DNA from: UBA1429 sp964482225
Lineage (GTDB): Bacteria; Chloroflexota; Anaerolineae; UBA1429
DNA length: 64,000 bases
Direction of reading: 5' to 3'
Assembly (NCBI GenBank): GCA_964482225.1
Contig: CAYZWT010000001.1
Location: forward strand, 1 to 64,000
Shown: piece by piece, positions 25,015-34,156 of the stretch
How positions within the stretch are numbered: position 1 is the first letter of the stretch
How the letters are laid out: every line of letters begins with the position of its first letter
Notes under the pieces: model-generated
Database searches by the model: none
What the model was told of the DNA's origin: nothing
The model's input: only the letters and a program-made list of their open reading frames with translations
Translations under genes and position numbers: made by a program

Positions 25015-26964
25015 TCAGGGCGTGGCCGGCCGCCAGCTCCAGGCCACGGTGCGGTCGGTCTCTAGCGTGGTGAGGAGCGAGAGCGCCCCGTCGTTGCGCT
25101 CCCACCCCACTGCATCCAGGCTGGCGGGGGAAATGTTCGCGCCCACGGCCAGGGGGGTGGCCTCGGCGCCGGCCTGCTTTTGCACCGTCAACCGGTATCG
25201 GCAGAGGCCGTCGGCGCAGGTCACCACCTCGGCAGGCAGGCGGTAGGCCAAGGTCAGGGTGCGCTCTTGGCCCGGCGGCACGACGAGCAGGGTCCCCAGG
25301 CTGGCGCGCCCCTGCTCCTGGCCCACATCCAGGGGGTGGTCGCCACCCGTTACGTCAAGCAATTCGATACCCCGGGGCGCCAGCACGCGCACATAATTCC
25401 AGTAGCACTGTTGGGTCAGCGCCTCGTACGATTCCAACACCTGGGGCTCGTGGATGCAGGAGTCCAGCTCGGCGGTGGCGTGGTTGCGGTAGGTCAATTG
25501 GAGCGTGGCCACGGGCGCGCCATCTGCGAAGGAGAGGTTGTAGGAGATGGCGCGCTCGATATTGCGATCCACCTTGTTATAGCCCACGTTCGCATCCACC
25601 ACCATGAGGTAATCGCCCTCGCCCCGATGGATCGCCCCGGCCCAGCCTGCGCGGGCCAGGTCTTGGCGGGCGCCCTCGTTCTCAAGGGCCCACGCCTGGA
25701 GATGCTTGCGGCGGGCGCCCTCGCCCAGGGCCGTCGCCAGGCGTAGCCAATCTCGCGGCGAGAACTGCTCCAGACGCGCCTGGCCCGCCTGGATAAAGAC
25801 GCCGCCAAAGTCCTTGCGGTGCTGGAGCCAGCTCCACAGGTTGACCGTGCGCTCGGCCAGCGAGGCGCCCTCCTGGGGGGTCTCCCAGAACGCCTCCGCC
25901 GTCTCCAGCAGGTTGTCGGCGGTGATGGTCACGCCATAGGCGCCCACAGGGATAGGCCCCGTGGCATCGAGGGCCAGGCGCAACAACGCCGTATCCAGGG
26001 CCACCACGCCATGCACCGTCTCGCCACGGCTGGCCTGATAGAGGGCGGCCAACACCTGGGCCGAGGTGGGCCAATCGGGCGACCAGTTGGCATCGCGAAA
26101 GACCAGGCCGGGGGCTAGCATGTAGGTCTGCAACGGCTGGGGCGCCGGCGGCATGAGATAGCCCTCGGTCTCGACGTCATAGCTGTTCATATAATCCAGG
26201 GAGAGCAGCCGGTAACCCTCCATGTGGAGCGCCACCACGCTGCTGATAAAGCCGCCTGTTGCGCGCAGCTCGTCGCTGTTCTGCACCACAACCAGGAACA
26301 ACCTCTCCTGGCCGCCGCCCAATAGCTCGGGCGCCAGCAGCAGGCCATCCACCGCCAGGGTCGGCAAGGGGGCCAGGGTGGATAGGCGCGCCAGAGGCCA
26401 GGAGAATGCGCCCAGGGCCGCCGCCAGACGCTCGGCTCCGGGGCGCAGGCCCAGCAGCCGCTGGCGGTCGCGGCCCAGGCGCGTCAGGGCGCGGTCCAGA
26501 GGGTCCTCGGCGTGTACAAAGGGCGCACCGGGGGCCGTGGTCACCTGGCCGTACTGGGCGGCGGCGCTCTCCAGCTCCAGCGCCCCCCACCAGGCCGTGG
26601 CCGCCAGGCCGATGGCCAGATCGAGGCCATCGCAGCCCAGGATGCCCAGGCGCTGAGCCGCAGGCCAGAGGGATTGGCGGGCCAGGGGGCAGGCCAAGGG
26701 GCGCACCAGGCGAGCGAGCCCCTGCACATGCGCCTCGAATGAGCCAAGCTGGGAACGCAGGGCTTGCGACGGCGCGGGCTGGACGATGCCCCCGGCGTCG
26801 CGGGTCTGCCACACCTGGCGGGCGGACTGGGCGGCGCCCCGGGCGTGGGCATAGACGCCCAACAGGCGATAGCCCACCAGGGCGCACCAGAGCAAGGCCG
26901 CGACGGCGCAGGCCCGCCCAAGCCGGCGCCCCCAGGGGTGCGCGGTGCGGGGCGCGTCGCTCAT
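25015..26964 (-). CDS. DUF4012-type secreted/membrane-anchored protein
   Basis: 649 aa. A cytoplasmic basic start (HPWGRRLGRACAV) is followed by one hydrophobic helix (about 17-35), then a large extracellular region. The segment ERLFLVVVQNSDELRATGGFISS is the recognisable DUF4012 hallmark, and RDANWSPDWPTSAQVLAALY is the second conserved block. DUF4012 proteins occur in Actinobacteria and Chloroflexota near polysaccharide genes and resemble LytR-CpsA-Psr proteins in some blocks; no function is proven. Its ATG overlaps the stop of the upstream glycosidase-like gene (ATGA), so the two are coupled. Confidence 0.82.
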   Translation of the reverse strand: MSDAPRTAHPWGRRLGRACAVAALLWCALVGYRLLGVYAHARGAAQSARQVWQTRDAGGIVQPAPSQALRSQLGSFEAHVQGLARLVRPLACPLARQSLWPAAQRLGILGCDGLDLAIGLAATAWWGALELESAAAQYGQVTTAPGAPFVHAEDPLDRALTRLGRDRQRLLGLRPGAERLAAALGAFSWPLARLSTLAPLPTLAVDGLLLAPELLGGGQERLFLVVVQNSDELRATGGFISSVVALHMEGYRLLSLDYMNSYDVETEGYLMPPAPQPLQTYMLAPGLVFRDANWSPDWPTSAQVLAALYQASRGETVHGVVALDTALLRLALDATGPIPVGAYGVTITADNLLETAEAFWETPQEGASLAERTVNLWSWLQHRKDFGGVFIQAGQARLEQFSPRDWLRLATALGEGARRKHLQAWALENEGARQDLARAGWAGAIHRGEGDYLMVVDANVGYNKVDRNIERAISYNLSFADGAPVATLQLTYRNHATAELDSCIHEPQVLESYEALTQQCYWNYVRVLAPRGIELLDVTGGDHPLDVGQEQGRASLGTLLVVPPGQERTLTLAYRLPAEVVTCADGLCRYRLTVQKQAGAEATPLAVGANISPASLDAVGWERNDGALSLLTTLETDRTVAWSWRPATP

Positions 26965-28178
26965 CGGCCAGCCCCAAAGAGGGTGCGCATATAGGCGGCA
27001 TAGTGCCGGCCATAGGTGGTCAGTTGCTGGGTAAAGGGGTCGGCCAGGCCGCCGTTAAAGCCACTCATGCCGCCGGGGAGCTGCTCCCACGAAGGATGGT
27101 TGAGGCTGAACCAGAGCCAGCGCTGCACCAGGCGCCCGCCATCGGCGGGGTGGCCGATCTCGGCGTCCTTGGCCGTGAGCAGGAAATCCAAGCTGGCGCT
27201 CATAAAGGCCATGACGCGAGCCTGGCCTGCGCCAGGGCCATCCAGCGCGTCAAAGTGGGTCGTGGGCATCAGCACGCCAAACTCGGAGATGATCAGCGGC
27301 TTGTTCTGATAGCCCCGGGCCGCCATCCAGCGGCGCATCTCCCACACCAGTTGCTTGAAATGCTCGATGCTGTCGTTCTCCCACCAGGGGTACAGGCGGC
27401 CCTCGTCTGCCGCGATCCCCACGGGGATATCGGCGCCATATTCGCCCCGTTTCTCCTGAAGGATCTGGACGTGGATGTTCCAGACATCCACCGGCATGGC
27501 GCGGCCATAGGCGGCCCGATAGTGGGCCAGCACACGATCCAGCCATTGCAGGCGCAAGGGCGTGGGCTGCACCACGCCGCCAATGGCTATCTGGGCCGTG
27601 GGATCGTGGCGTTTGATGTAGGTGTATAGGGTATGATAGATCTCGGCGTATTCCTCGGGCGTGCGCCGGTCCTGGTGAATGCACTCGGGCTCGTTGCCGA
27701 TGATCCAGAGCGACCCGGGGTTGGCAAGGATAGCTCGCTGCAACCCCTCCCAGTGGGGCGGATAGTGGTCGGGGCTGACTCGGATGGTCTGGGCGAACTC
27801 GTAGCGGCCGGCCAACTGGGGGCGCTCGCGCACGGCCCAATCCGCGTACCAGCCAAAGGGCAATTGCTGCAATGGGTAATCGGCCAGGGCGCCATAGCCA
27901 GGGCTAAAGGCCAGGCCAAAGCGCTGCAGGGGCGTATAGAGCTGGGCAGCGCGTGGCGGGGCTGGCGTGCGGGCGGATTGGGGCGTGGCCGCCGGTGTCG
28001 GCGCGCGGGTGGGTCGGGGCGTCACCGTGGGCAGCCCGCGTACGAACTCGGCGTCGTCGAGCAGCCAGGGCCCGGCTGCGGAGGCCCCTTGAGCCCCGGC
28101 AGCGCTCAGGGCTGCCAGGGCCAGGAGCAAGAGCCCCCACAGCAGGCCGGGCAAGCGGCGCGCGTTCTTACGGAGCAT
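26961..28178 (-). CDS. Secreted clan-A glycosidase-like protein
   Basis: 405 aa. A signal peptide or anchor lies at about 8-36 (LLWGLLLLALAALSAAGAQG), then a Pro/Thr-rich linker (about 50-80), then a TIM-barrel-like domain. LWIIGNEPECIH carries the Asn-Glu pair of the acid/base position and PLIISEFGVL the nucleophile Glu position of clan GH-A enzymes, so catalysis is plausible. I cannot name the GH family. It sits between another glycosidase-like gene (11-bp overlap at its start) and the DUF4012 gene. Trimming of a surface or exported polysaccharide is inferred. Confidence 0.78.
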   Translation of the reverse strand: MLRKNARRLPGLLWGLLLLALAALSAAGAQGASAAGPWLLDDAEFVRGLPTVTPRPTRAPTPAATPQSARTPAPPRAAQLYTPLQRFGLAFSPGYGALADYPLQQLPFGWYADWAVRERPQLAGRYEFAQTIRVSPDHYPPHWEGLQRAILANPGSLWIIGNEPECIHQDRRTPEEYAEIYHTLYTYIKRHDPTAQIAIGGVVQPTPLRLQWLDRVLAHYRAAYGRAMPVDVWNIHVQILQEKRGEYGADIPVGIAADEGRLYPWWENDSIEHFKQLVWEMRRWMAARGYQNKPLIISEFGVLMPTTHFDALDGPGAGQARVMAFMSASLDFLLTAKDAEIGHPADGGRLVQRWLWFSLNHPSWEQLPGGMSGFNGGLADPFTQQLTTYGRHYAAYMRTLFGAGR

Positions 28179-29103
28179 CTTTCCTTCCCTCTTGGTTCCC
28201 GATCGCCGCGCGAATGGCATCGCGATAGGCCACGCCATAGGGTGTCAACCGTTCCTCTGCATCGTACAGATCGCCGTTAAAGAGGCCCGAGGTATGGTTG
28301 GCGAACCAGGCCCAGGCTTGCACATAGTCCGTCGCGTAGAGCCAGGCCACGGTCTCGTGGATGTAGGCGCTGATGGCCTCGGGCGGCGCGTAGCGCGTGT
28401 CGTGGCGTTCCAGCCCCATCAGCACGCCAAACTCGCTGAGCACCAGCGGCTTGTGGCCCTCGCCTGCACGGGCCATCCACTCGCGAAAGGCGATCAGGCG
28501 CGCCCGAAAGGCATCCTGGTCGAGCTGATCCAGATCGGGCTCCAGAATATAGTTGTGCACGTTCCAGGCATCCACGCGGGGATGGCGGCCATAGGCCCGG
28601 CGATAGGCCGCGCGAAAAGCCTCGGCCCACTGCCAGTCCGCGTTGGCGATGCCCGCCGGCATCAGACGGGCCGTGGGGTCCACCCGCCGCGCCAGCCGCT
28701 CAAAGCGATGATAGAACGCGGCATACGCCTCGGGCGAGAGGTTGTCCTGATAGGGGTCGTTGGGCTCGTTGCCCACCAACCACCAAGCGCCGGGGTTCTG
28801 GCGCATGGCCGCCGCCAGCCGCGCCTCGTCATAGTGCGGCAGGGCCATCAGCACCCGATGATGGCCCGAATAGACGGGGCCCTCAAAGCTGTAGATATAG
28901 TACCAGACGCTCCCGAGTTGATCCAGCGCCTGAGAGGTGGGCCACTGCACGGCCACCAAACCGGCCCTGGGGCCGGGGAAGGCGGGCGGGGGAAGGGAAC
29001 GCGCCAAAGCCACGAGGGCCAGCCCAACCAGGGCTGCGCGTAGGGTGCGCCATGAGGCAGGCCAGGGGAACACGGGCGCTACGCGAGAGGGACTGCGGGG
29101 CAT
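28168..29103 (-). CDS. Second secreted clan-A glycosidase-like protein
   Basis: 311 aa. A hydrophobic N-terminal helix (about 20-37) serves as signal or anchor. The barrel contains WWLVGNEPNDPYQ (acid/base Glu) and LVLSEFGVLMG (nucleophile Glu), closely parallel to the next gene. The two are probably diverged paralogues; this one lacks the Pro/Thr linker. The start is the ATG at 29103, 41 bp after the sugar-transferase stop, and its 3' end overlaps the next gene by 11 bp. Confidence 0.76.
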   Translation of the reverse strand: MPRSPSRVAPVFPWPASWRTLRAALVGLALVALARSLPPPAFPGPRAGLVAVQWPTSQALDQLGSVWYYIYSFEGPVYSGHHRVLMALPHYDEARLAAAMRQNPGAWWLVGNEPNDPYQDNLSPEAYAAFYHRFERLARRVDPTARLMPAGIANADWQWAEAFRAAYRRAYGRHPRVDAWNVHNYILEPDLDQLDQDAFRARLIAFREWMARAGEGHKPLVLSEFGVLMGLERHDTRYAPPEAISAYIHETVAWLYATDYVQAWAWFANHTSGLFNGDLYDAEERLTPYGVAYRDAIRAAIGNQEGRKDAP

Positions 29104-29143
29104 GGCCTACGGCCCCTGCACGACGCGCCGCGCCGCCGCGCCA

Positions 29144-30640
29144 TCACGAGCCCTCCATCCGCAGCAGAACCCGCAAGGTGTAGAGGCAGATGAGGGCATC
29201 CAGCACGGGGCCGCGCCGCTTGATATAGTAGAGATCGTAGCATAGCTTTTGCAGGGAATCATCCACGCTGCTGGCATAGCGAAACCGCACCTGCGCCCAG
29301 CCGGTGAGGCCCGGGGTGACCGAATGGCGGATCGGAAAATAGGGCAAGCTCCCGGTCAACTGCTCGACAAATTCGGGGCGCTCGGGGCGCGGGCCGATCA
29401 GGGTCATGGTGCCGTTGAGGATATTCCAGAACTGGGGCAGCTCATCCAGCCGGGTGCGCCGCAGAAACGCGCCCACGCGCGTCTTGCGCGCATCATCCTT
29501 GGCCGCCCAGACGGCCCCCTGCTGCTCTGCATTGGGGATCATGGAGCGGAACTTGGTCAGCCAAAAGCGCCGCCCGCCGAGCCCCACCCGCTCTTGCCGG
29601 TAAAAGACCGGCCCGGGAGATTCGAGCACGATGGCGAGGGCGATGAACGGGAACAGGGCGCCGGTGACGAGCAACCCCAGGGCGCCGGCCACCAGGTCGG
29701 CCAGACGGCGAAAGACCAACCACAAGCGCAGGCCCACCCCAACCTGAGTGCTGGCCAGCGCGAACAGGTTCTGCCCCAGGTGCTCCGCCGGGATGGCGCC
29801 GACCACTTGCTCATAGTAGACGGGCATCGGGAGCACGCTCATCCCGTTGATCCAGCATTCGATCAGGGCCTGCATCAACTCGGCGCGGATCACCTGGGTG
29901 TTGGTGATCGCCACCACGATATCCACAACGCGCAACCGTCGCGCCAGAGCCGCCAGATCGTGGCTATCGCCCAGGACGCGGTAGCCGGCCACCACCTCCT
30001 CGCCCCGCAGCGCGGCATTGTCATCCATAAAGCCGACCAGATCCACCCCGGCATACTCCCCCAACCGGGCAACCTCCTCGGCCAGAGCCCGGCCCGCCCC
30101 GCCCGCCCCCACGATCAGGACACGGCGGGCAAAGGGCGCCTGCCGGAAAAAGCGGGCATAGCCCAGGCGCCACAGACCCTCGCCCGCGACAGCGCCAAAA
30201 GCGAACAGGAACCAGGCCAGGCGCGAGCGCGTGAGGGGCGCCGAGTAGATGGGGATGATCAGATAGATCACCGAGACAAACAGAGCGCACCCCATCGCAT
30301 ATACGATGCCACGGCCGGGCTCTGATGCGAGCTTGAGGTTGTAGCAATCAAAGACAAGGGCGAGGGGCGCCCACACCGCAGCCAGGACAATCCACCAGAT
30401 GGGGCGCAGGGGAAAATAGCCCACGGGCTCCATCTCGCGAAAGATCGCCGAGCGCGCCCAAAGAGCCAGGAGCAAGGCCGCCGAGATCACCACCAGATCA
30501 ATGATAAAGAGCAAGAGCCGCCGCTCGGAGAAACAGAGCCCCAGGGTGTTTTGAGAGAGCCCCAATACCCTGGCCAGCCAACCAACGCGGGGAGGCTCGT
30601 CGAGGGGCATTGCATCAAGAGAGGGGCTCTTTTCGGCCAT
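29144..30640 (-). CDS. Polyprenyl-phosphate sugar-1-phosphate transferase (exopolysaccharide initiation)
   Basis: 498 aa. Four N-terminal membrane helices and a nucleotide-binding-like middle (VLIVGAGGAGRALAEEV) are followed by a fifth helix and the C-terminal PglC/WcaJ catalytic domain. Catalytic-domain motifs are FYRQERVGLGGRRFWLTKFR, RTRLDELPQFWNIL and IGPRPERPEF. It transfers a sugar phosphate to undecaprenyl phosphate at the inner membrane to start exopolysaccharide or glycan units. GAGGAG lies 8 bases before the ATG. It leads the minus-strand group with the two glycosidase-like genes and DUF4012. Confidence 0.92.
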   Translation of the reverse strand: MAEKSPSLDAMPLDEPPRVGWLARVLGLSQNTLGLCFSERRLLLFIIDLVVISAALLLALWARSAIFREMEPVGYFPLRPIWWIVLAAVWAPLALVFDCYNLKLASEPGRGIVYAMGCALFVSVIYLIIPIYSAPLTRSRLAWFLFAFGAVAGEGLWRLGYARFFRQAPFARRVLIVGAGGAGRALAEEVARLGEYAGVDLVGFMDDNAALRGEEVVAGYRVLGDSHDLAALARRLRVVDIVVAITNTQVIRAELMQALIECWINGMSVLPMPVYYEQVVGAIPAEHLGQNLFALASTQVGVGLRLWLVFRRLADLVAGALGLLVTGALFPFIALAIVLESPGPVFYRQERVGLGGRRFWLTKFRSMIPNAEQQGAVWAAKDDARKTRVGAFLRRTRLDELPQFWNILNGTMTLIGPRPERPEFVEQLTGSLPYFPIRHSVTPGLTGWAQVRFRYASSVDDSLQKLCYDLYYIKRRGPVLDALICLYTLRVLLRMEGS

Positions 30641-30770
30641 TGCGTCGTCTCCTCAAAACGGATATGAGCCATCGAGCAGATGAACAGGGCCTCGCTGGGA
30701 AAGATGGTTCTCCCCCAACGAGGCCAAGACTAAAGGGCCCCGGCCAAGGCGCATCCGGACGATGCCGCCC

Positions 30771-31274
30771 CTATTCACCTACCTCGGGCAGCGCGGGGCA
30801 AGGCGCAGTCAGCACAACCTGCCGAAAGACGGATGCCTCGCCTTCGCATTCGAGATAGATACGGATCACGTATTCGGTGCAGGGCAGAGCATCCTCGGTG
30901 AGGCGCACGACGATCTCGACCACTACCTCTTGGCCCGGCTGGATCGTCCCGATATGGATCTCGTAGGGCGCTTCGACCACCTCGCCATCGATGATGTACT
31001 CGACGCCCTCAACCGGCTCGAGGTAGATGACGCAGTCTTCCATCGGGTCTTCGCGCTCGTTGCGCACGGTGATCGTGATGGTCACCGGCTCTTCCGGCTC
31101 GACGACCTGCTCCTCGATGATAATGACCGGCGTGGGGGTGGGCGGGGGTGGAATGGTCTGGCGGCCGGGCTGCGCCAACGGGCCGGCCCAGGCGACAGGG
31201 ATAGCCCCCAAGAGCAGCAGTACAAGCACTGCCAGCACCCAGATGTAGGATTTGCGGTCAGATTCTTCGTGCAT
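30771..31274 (-). CDS. Secreted/anchored protein with a beta-sandwich domain
   Basis: 167 aa. One hydrophobic helix (about 11-30, LAVLVLLLLGAIPVAWA) is followed by a Pro/Thr-rich linker (PPPPTPTP) and a domain rich in Val, Glu and Thr (TITITVRNERED...) that looks like a DUF11/CARDB-type immunoglobulin-like fold used in cell-surface adhesion. AGGAGG precedes the ATG. A strong promoter lies about 175 bp upstream. It has no sortase motif that I can see. Function unknown. Confidence 0.72.
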   Translation of the reverse strand: MHEESDRKSYIWVLAVLVLLLLGAIPVAWAGPLAQPGRQTIPPPPTPTPVIIIEEQVVEPEEPVTITITVRNEREDPMEDCVIYLEPVEGVEYIIDGEVVEAPYEIHIGTIQPGQEVVVEIVVRLTEDALPCTEYVIRIYLECEGEASVFRQVVLTAPCPALPEVGE

Positions 31275-31448
31275 CGTTTCCTCCTATCGGCCACCGAGGG
31301 GAAGCGGATCGCGCAGGCCCTCGCGAGCCGGGCATCCCTCTATGACCACAGCACAACCCATGCGCCCGAGCCAGGCTGCGCGCCAAGCAGCCTCAGGAGC
31401 GCGTCCCCTGTACACTAGGCAACAGAAATCGCTTTGGCACTACGTCCC

Positions 31449-31476
31449 ATTATAGCACATCTCGCCCAGAGTTCAA
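31449..31476 (-). promoter_or_regulatory. Promoter of the surface-protein gene
   Basis: Minus-strand TTGAAC, 16 bp, TATAAT with TGC before it. The start would be near 31442, leaving a long leader of about 168 bases in which I see no recognised RNA element. Confidence 0.75.
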
Positions 31477-31528
31477 GTCCCAATGGCGTAAAAAGCGCGT
31501 GCGCCGCATGAGGTTACCTGGCCCCGAC

Positions 31529-32338
31529 CTACCTGGGCTTGGCGATCACGATCACCCGGTGGGTATATACCCACTCGGGCCAGCAGGTAACCAGCGTGAG
31601 GCGCGTGTCATCGGTGGGTTGCAGGTAGCGGGCGTTCTCCTGGCGCTGCTCCACAGTCAGCCCGATCTCCTGCAGAATCATGACGCTCTCCACCAGATAG
31701 ATGTGCTCCAGCCCCTGGGCGTCGTACAGGCGCACCTCTTGGCCCTCCTGCAGGTCCCACAGGTTCTGGAACTCGCCCAGGCCATCGCCCCTCGTGTGGC
31801 CGGTAAGCACGGTGTTGCCCGGCTCGCCCAGGCCGGCCGAGCCACGATGGTGCCCAACTGCGCCCTTTACCGTATCCCACATGGCCACCGGCTGGCCGTC
31901 AATCACCCGCATCCGCCAGGAGACCGGCACAATGGGCTGGTCAATGCCCAGGGCCGGGATCTCGATACGCCCGGTGGCCCCCGCCAGGGCATCGCCCGGG
32001 GCGGCATCCGTTGTCTGGGCCGTGGGCGTGGGCTGGCGCGGGGCAATCTGCACCGCCGAGATGATGTACAGCGTGGCCGTGGCGGTCGGCTCGGGCGAGC
32101 GAGCTGGCTCGCCGGTGGGGGGCATACGCGAGGGAGTGGGGCTGGGCGCCTCGGTTGCCACAGCCTCCCGAGTCGGCTCCGCCGTCGCGTTGGGGAGCGC
32201 CGCCGCCGACCCCGCAGGTTGGCGCAGGCTCATGGCGCCCCATGCGGCGGCGGCCAACACCGCCACGACCGCCAGTGCCCAGATAACTGCGCGCCTGCCC
32301 TGCGATCCTGCCACTTTTGTCCCCTTCTTTCGCGCCAT
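31529..32338 (-). CDS. Sortase (class D/E-like transpeptidase)
   Basis: 269 aa. One membrane helix (about 15-36) and a long Pro/Thr/Glu-rich spacer (about 40-115) precede the sortase domain. Catalytic residues are in place: His in TGHTRGDG, Cys in LTLVTCWPEW and Arg in THRVIVIAKP. Sortases attach LPxTG-like proteins to the wall or to each other; no clear substrate is adjacent, and in a monoderm-like Chloroflexota envelope the acceptor is uncertain. TATAAT lies only 10 bases before the ATG, so the mRNA may be leaderless. Confidence 0.85.
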   Translation of the reverse strand: MARKKGTKVAGSQGRRAVIWALAVVAVLAAAAWGAMSLRQPAGSAAALPNATAEPTREAVATEAPSPTPSRMPPTGEPARSPEPTATATLYIISAVQIAPRQPTPTAQTTDAAPGDALAGATGRIEIPALGIDQPIVPVSWRMRVIDGQPVAMWDTVKGAVGHHRGSAGLGEPGNTVLTGHTRGDGLGEFQNLWDLQEGQEVRLYDAQGLEHIYLVESVMILQEIGLTVEQRQENARYLQPTDDTRLTLVTCWPEWVYTHRVIVIAKPR

Positions 32339-32348
32339 ACTGGCGCCG

Positions 32349-32354
32349 ATTATA
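32349..32354 (-). promoter_or_regulatory. -10 element giving a near-leaderless sortase mRNA
   Basis: TATAAT with only ten bases to the ATG at 32338. The predicted start falls one to four bases before the ATG, and no ribosome site is seen. Confidence 0.55.
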
Positions 32355-32428
32355 CACCCATTGGCCGCCAGAGGGCCACTCGCGCTGAGATGCGGCGGCG
32401 CGCCCACGGCGGCGCCCACGGCCCGCAT

Positions 32429-32457
32429 TTGCCAAGGCGCCCCGGCGGCGTTACGAT
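32429..32457 (+). promoter_or_regulatory. Promoter of arfB
   Basis: TTGCCA, 17 bp, TACGAT. It is divergent from the sortase gene and about 58 bases before the arfB start. Confidence 0.6.
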
Positions 32458-32521
32458 TCATACCGGCCTGCCAAACACCCGCCGCCGCGCTGCCTCCCGC
32501 CCAGATAGAGGGGGAACTCTG

Positions 32522-32959
32522 TTGACCCAGCCAGTGCTCCAGATCAACCGCCAGCTCGCGATCCCGCTAGAGGAGATCGCCTTCCGCTTCTCGCGCTCCA
32601 GCGGGCCGGGGGGCCAGAACGTCAACCGCACGGCGACCCGGGTCGAGCTGCTGTTCGATGTCGCGGCCTCGCCCAGCCTCAGCAAGGAGCAACGCGCCTT
32701 GCTGCAGGAACGGCTGGCCAACCTGATTGACGGCGCTGGCACGCTGCACCTGACCTCACAGGATACGCCCAGCCAGTGGCGCAATCGCCAGCAGGTGTTG
32801 GGGCGTTTTCGGGCGCTGTTGGCCCAAGCGCTGCGCCAGACGCCCAGCCGCATCGCGACACGGCCCTCGCGGGCTGCGCGCCAGACCCGGCTGGAGGCCA
32901 AGCACCGCCGGAGCACAGCCAAGCGTCGCCGAAGGCCGCCTTCGCACGAAGAGTGGTAG
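32522..32959 (+). CDS. arfB: Alternative ribosome-rescue factor / peptidyl-tRNA hydrolase ArfB
   Basis: 145 aa, close to the usual 140. The class-I release-factor GGQ is in SSGPGGQNVNRTATRVEL, and the C-terminal tail is very basic (KHRRSTAKRRRR), as needed to enter the empty mRNA channel of stalled ribosomes. It hydrolyses peptidyl-tRNA on non-stop complexes. No ATG fits; I chose TTG at 32522, with GAGGGGG eight bases upstream (CTG at 32519 is the alternative). Confidence 0.9.
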   Translation: MTQPVLQINRQLAIPLEEIAFRFSRSSGPGGQNVNRTATRVELLFDVAASPSLSKEQRALLQERLANLIDGAGTLHLTSQDTPSQWRNRQQVLGRFRALLAQALRQTPSRIATRPSRAARQTRLEAKHRRSTAKRRRRPPSHEEW

Positions 32960-33048
32960 GGAGCAGGGAACGCCCATCGCCTGGCCCGCCATGTGGTCGG
33001 CCATCCACAGCCCCTGGCTGCCAGATTCCATTCCCGCCAGGCTCATCC

Positions 33049-33077
33049 TGGTCAAGCCCGTTCATTTGCGTTATAGT
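33049..33077 (+). promoter_or_regulatory. Promoter of the HEPN-motif gene
   Basis: TGGTCA, 17 bp, TATAGT. The start is near 33084, about 29 bases before the ATG. Confidence 0.5.
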
Positions 33078-33112
33078 ACAGCAGCATCCCTGCACCCCAA
33101 GGAGAATCGCTC

Positions 33113-34156
33113 ATGCCGGTGCTCGTAGCCTTTGCCAGCTTGCCATTCGGCCTGCGCGAGGGGACCTATACCATCGAGACCTCTCACGGCCCGATTACGG
33201 CGCACATCTCGGCCCGGCGCTACCAGCCCTTTTTCTCGGTTGGCCCGCAAGCCGAGTTGGCCGAGAGCATCCCCCCCAATGCCGTCGGTGACGGTCTGAC
33301 GACCTACACCTGGTACGACCATCCTTTTGTGCTGCAGGTGGTCTTTGGCCCCAACGTGGCCGCCCTCGGCTCGATCAACTCGGGCGCAACCGTCGTCGAG
33401 CCGTTGGATGAGGCCACCCTGGAAAAGCCCCAGGCGCTGGATGCGCTACGTGAGAGCTTTTGCGCCAGGGCATTGGAGGCGATGAACAACCTGGTCGCGG
33501 TGGTGCGCCGCCAGGGCCACATCTATCACCTGTTCGACCTGCGCCGCGACGATATTGATCTGACGGTGCGCAGCGACGACGGCGCCGTACTGCTGGAAGA
33601 CCCCCTCCAGGAGGATCTGATCCGCAAAGAGATGGCCCACAGCGAGACCTTTGATCTGGTATCTCGCAGCGATGCCTGGTATCGGGAGTTGAGCCACGCC
33701 CTGAAGGATGAGCAGCCCGTGGATCTGGCCGATGAGCTGCTGATCGAGGCCGAGCGCGCCCTGATGCAGCGTTTCCCGCGCCAAGCCATCGCCACCTGCC
33801 ACACGGCCCTGGAGGCCGCCTCCTCGTCCCTGCTCACCGGCGCCATGCTGCTCCGGGGCGTGGACGACCATCAGGTAGACCAGATGCTCTCGACCCGCAA
33901 CCTGACCTCCAAGCTCGGCCCGCTCATGGGCCGCTATTGTGGCTACAATCTGCGCAACGAGAACCGCACGCTCTGGCAGGGGTTCGGCCGCGTCAACGAT
34001 CTGCGCAACGACATCGTGCATCGCGGCTACAGGCCCACCCACGATGATGCAGAGCAGGCGCTGCGCATCACCCGCAGCTTGCTGCGCTGGCTTCGTATGG
34101 TACGCCAGCGCAACAAGGTCTCCTCCGCGCCCCCGAGACACGAGCGCCGCATTTGA
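33113..34156 (+). CDS. Uncharacterised protein with a C-terminal HEPN-like motif
   Basis: 347 aa, no signal or membrane segment. The first about 150 residues are beta-rich and unfamiliar. The C-terminal half (about 205-335) is helical and contains RNDIVH at 298-303, the R-N-x3-H pattern of HEPN RNases, following LWQGFGRVNDL. HEPN proteins can be RNases of toxin or defence systems or non-catalytic. AAGGAG precedes the ATG. No partner antitoxin (MNT) is adjacent; bL25 follows from its own promoter inside this gene's end. The family assignment is tentative. Confidence 0.6.
   Translation: MPVLVAFASLPFGLREGTYTIETSHGPITAHISARRYQPFFSVGPQAELAESIPPNAVGDGLTTYTWYDHPFVLQVVFGPNVAALGSINSGATVVEPLDEATLEKPQALDALRESFCARALEAMNNLVAVVRRQGHIYHLFDLRRDDIDLTVRSDDGAVLLEDPLQEDLIRKEMAHSETFDLVSRSDAWYRELSHALKDEQPVDLADELLIEAERALMQRFPRQAIATCHTALEAASSSLLTGAMLLRGVDDHQVDQMLSTRNLTSKLGPLMGRYCGYNLRNENRTLWQGFGRVNDLRNDIVHRGYRPTHDDAEQALRITRSLLRWLRMVRQRNKVSSAPPRHERRI

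Noticed and set aside
29105..29140. Further small gene between the sugar transferase and the glycosidase
   Set aside because: Only 40 bp; no frame with a ribosome site.
31465..31485. tRNA-like T-loop (GTTCAAGTCCC)
   Set aside because: No acceptor, D or anticodon stems around it; the minus strand gives a -35 here.
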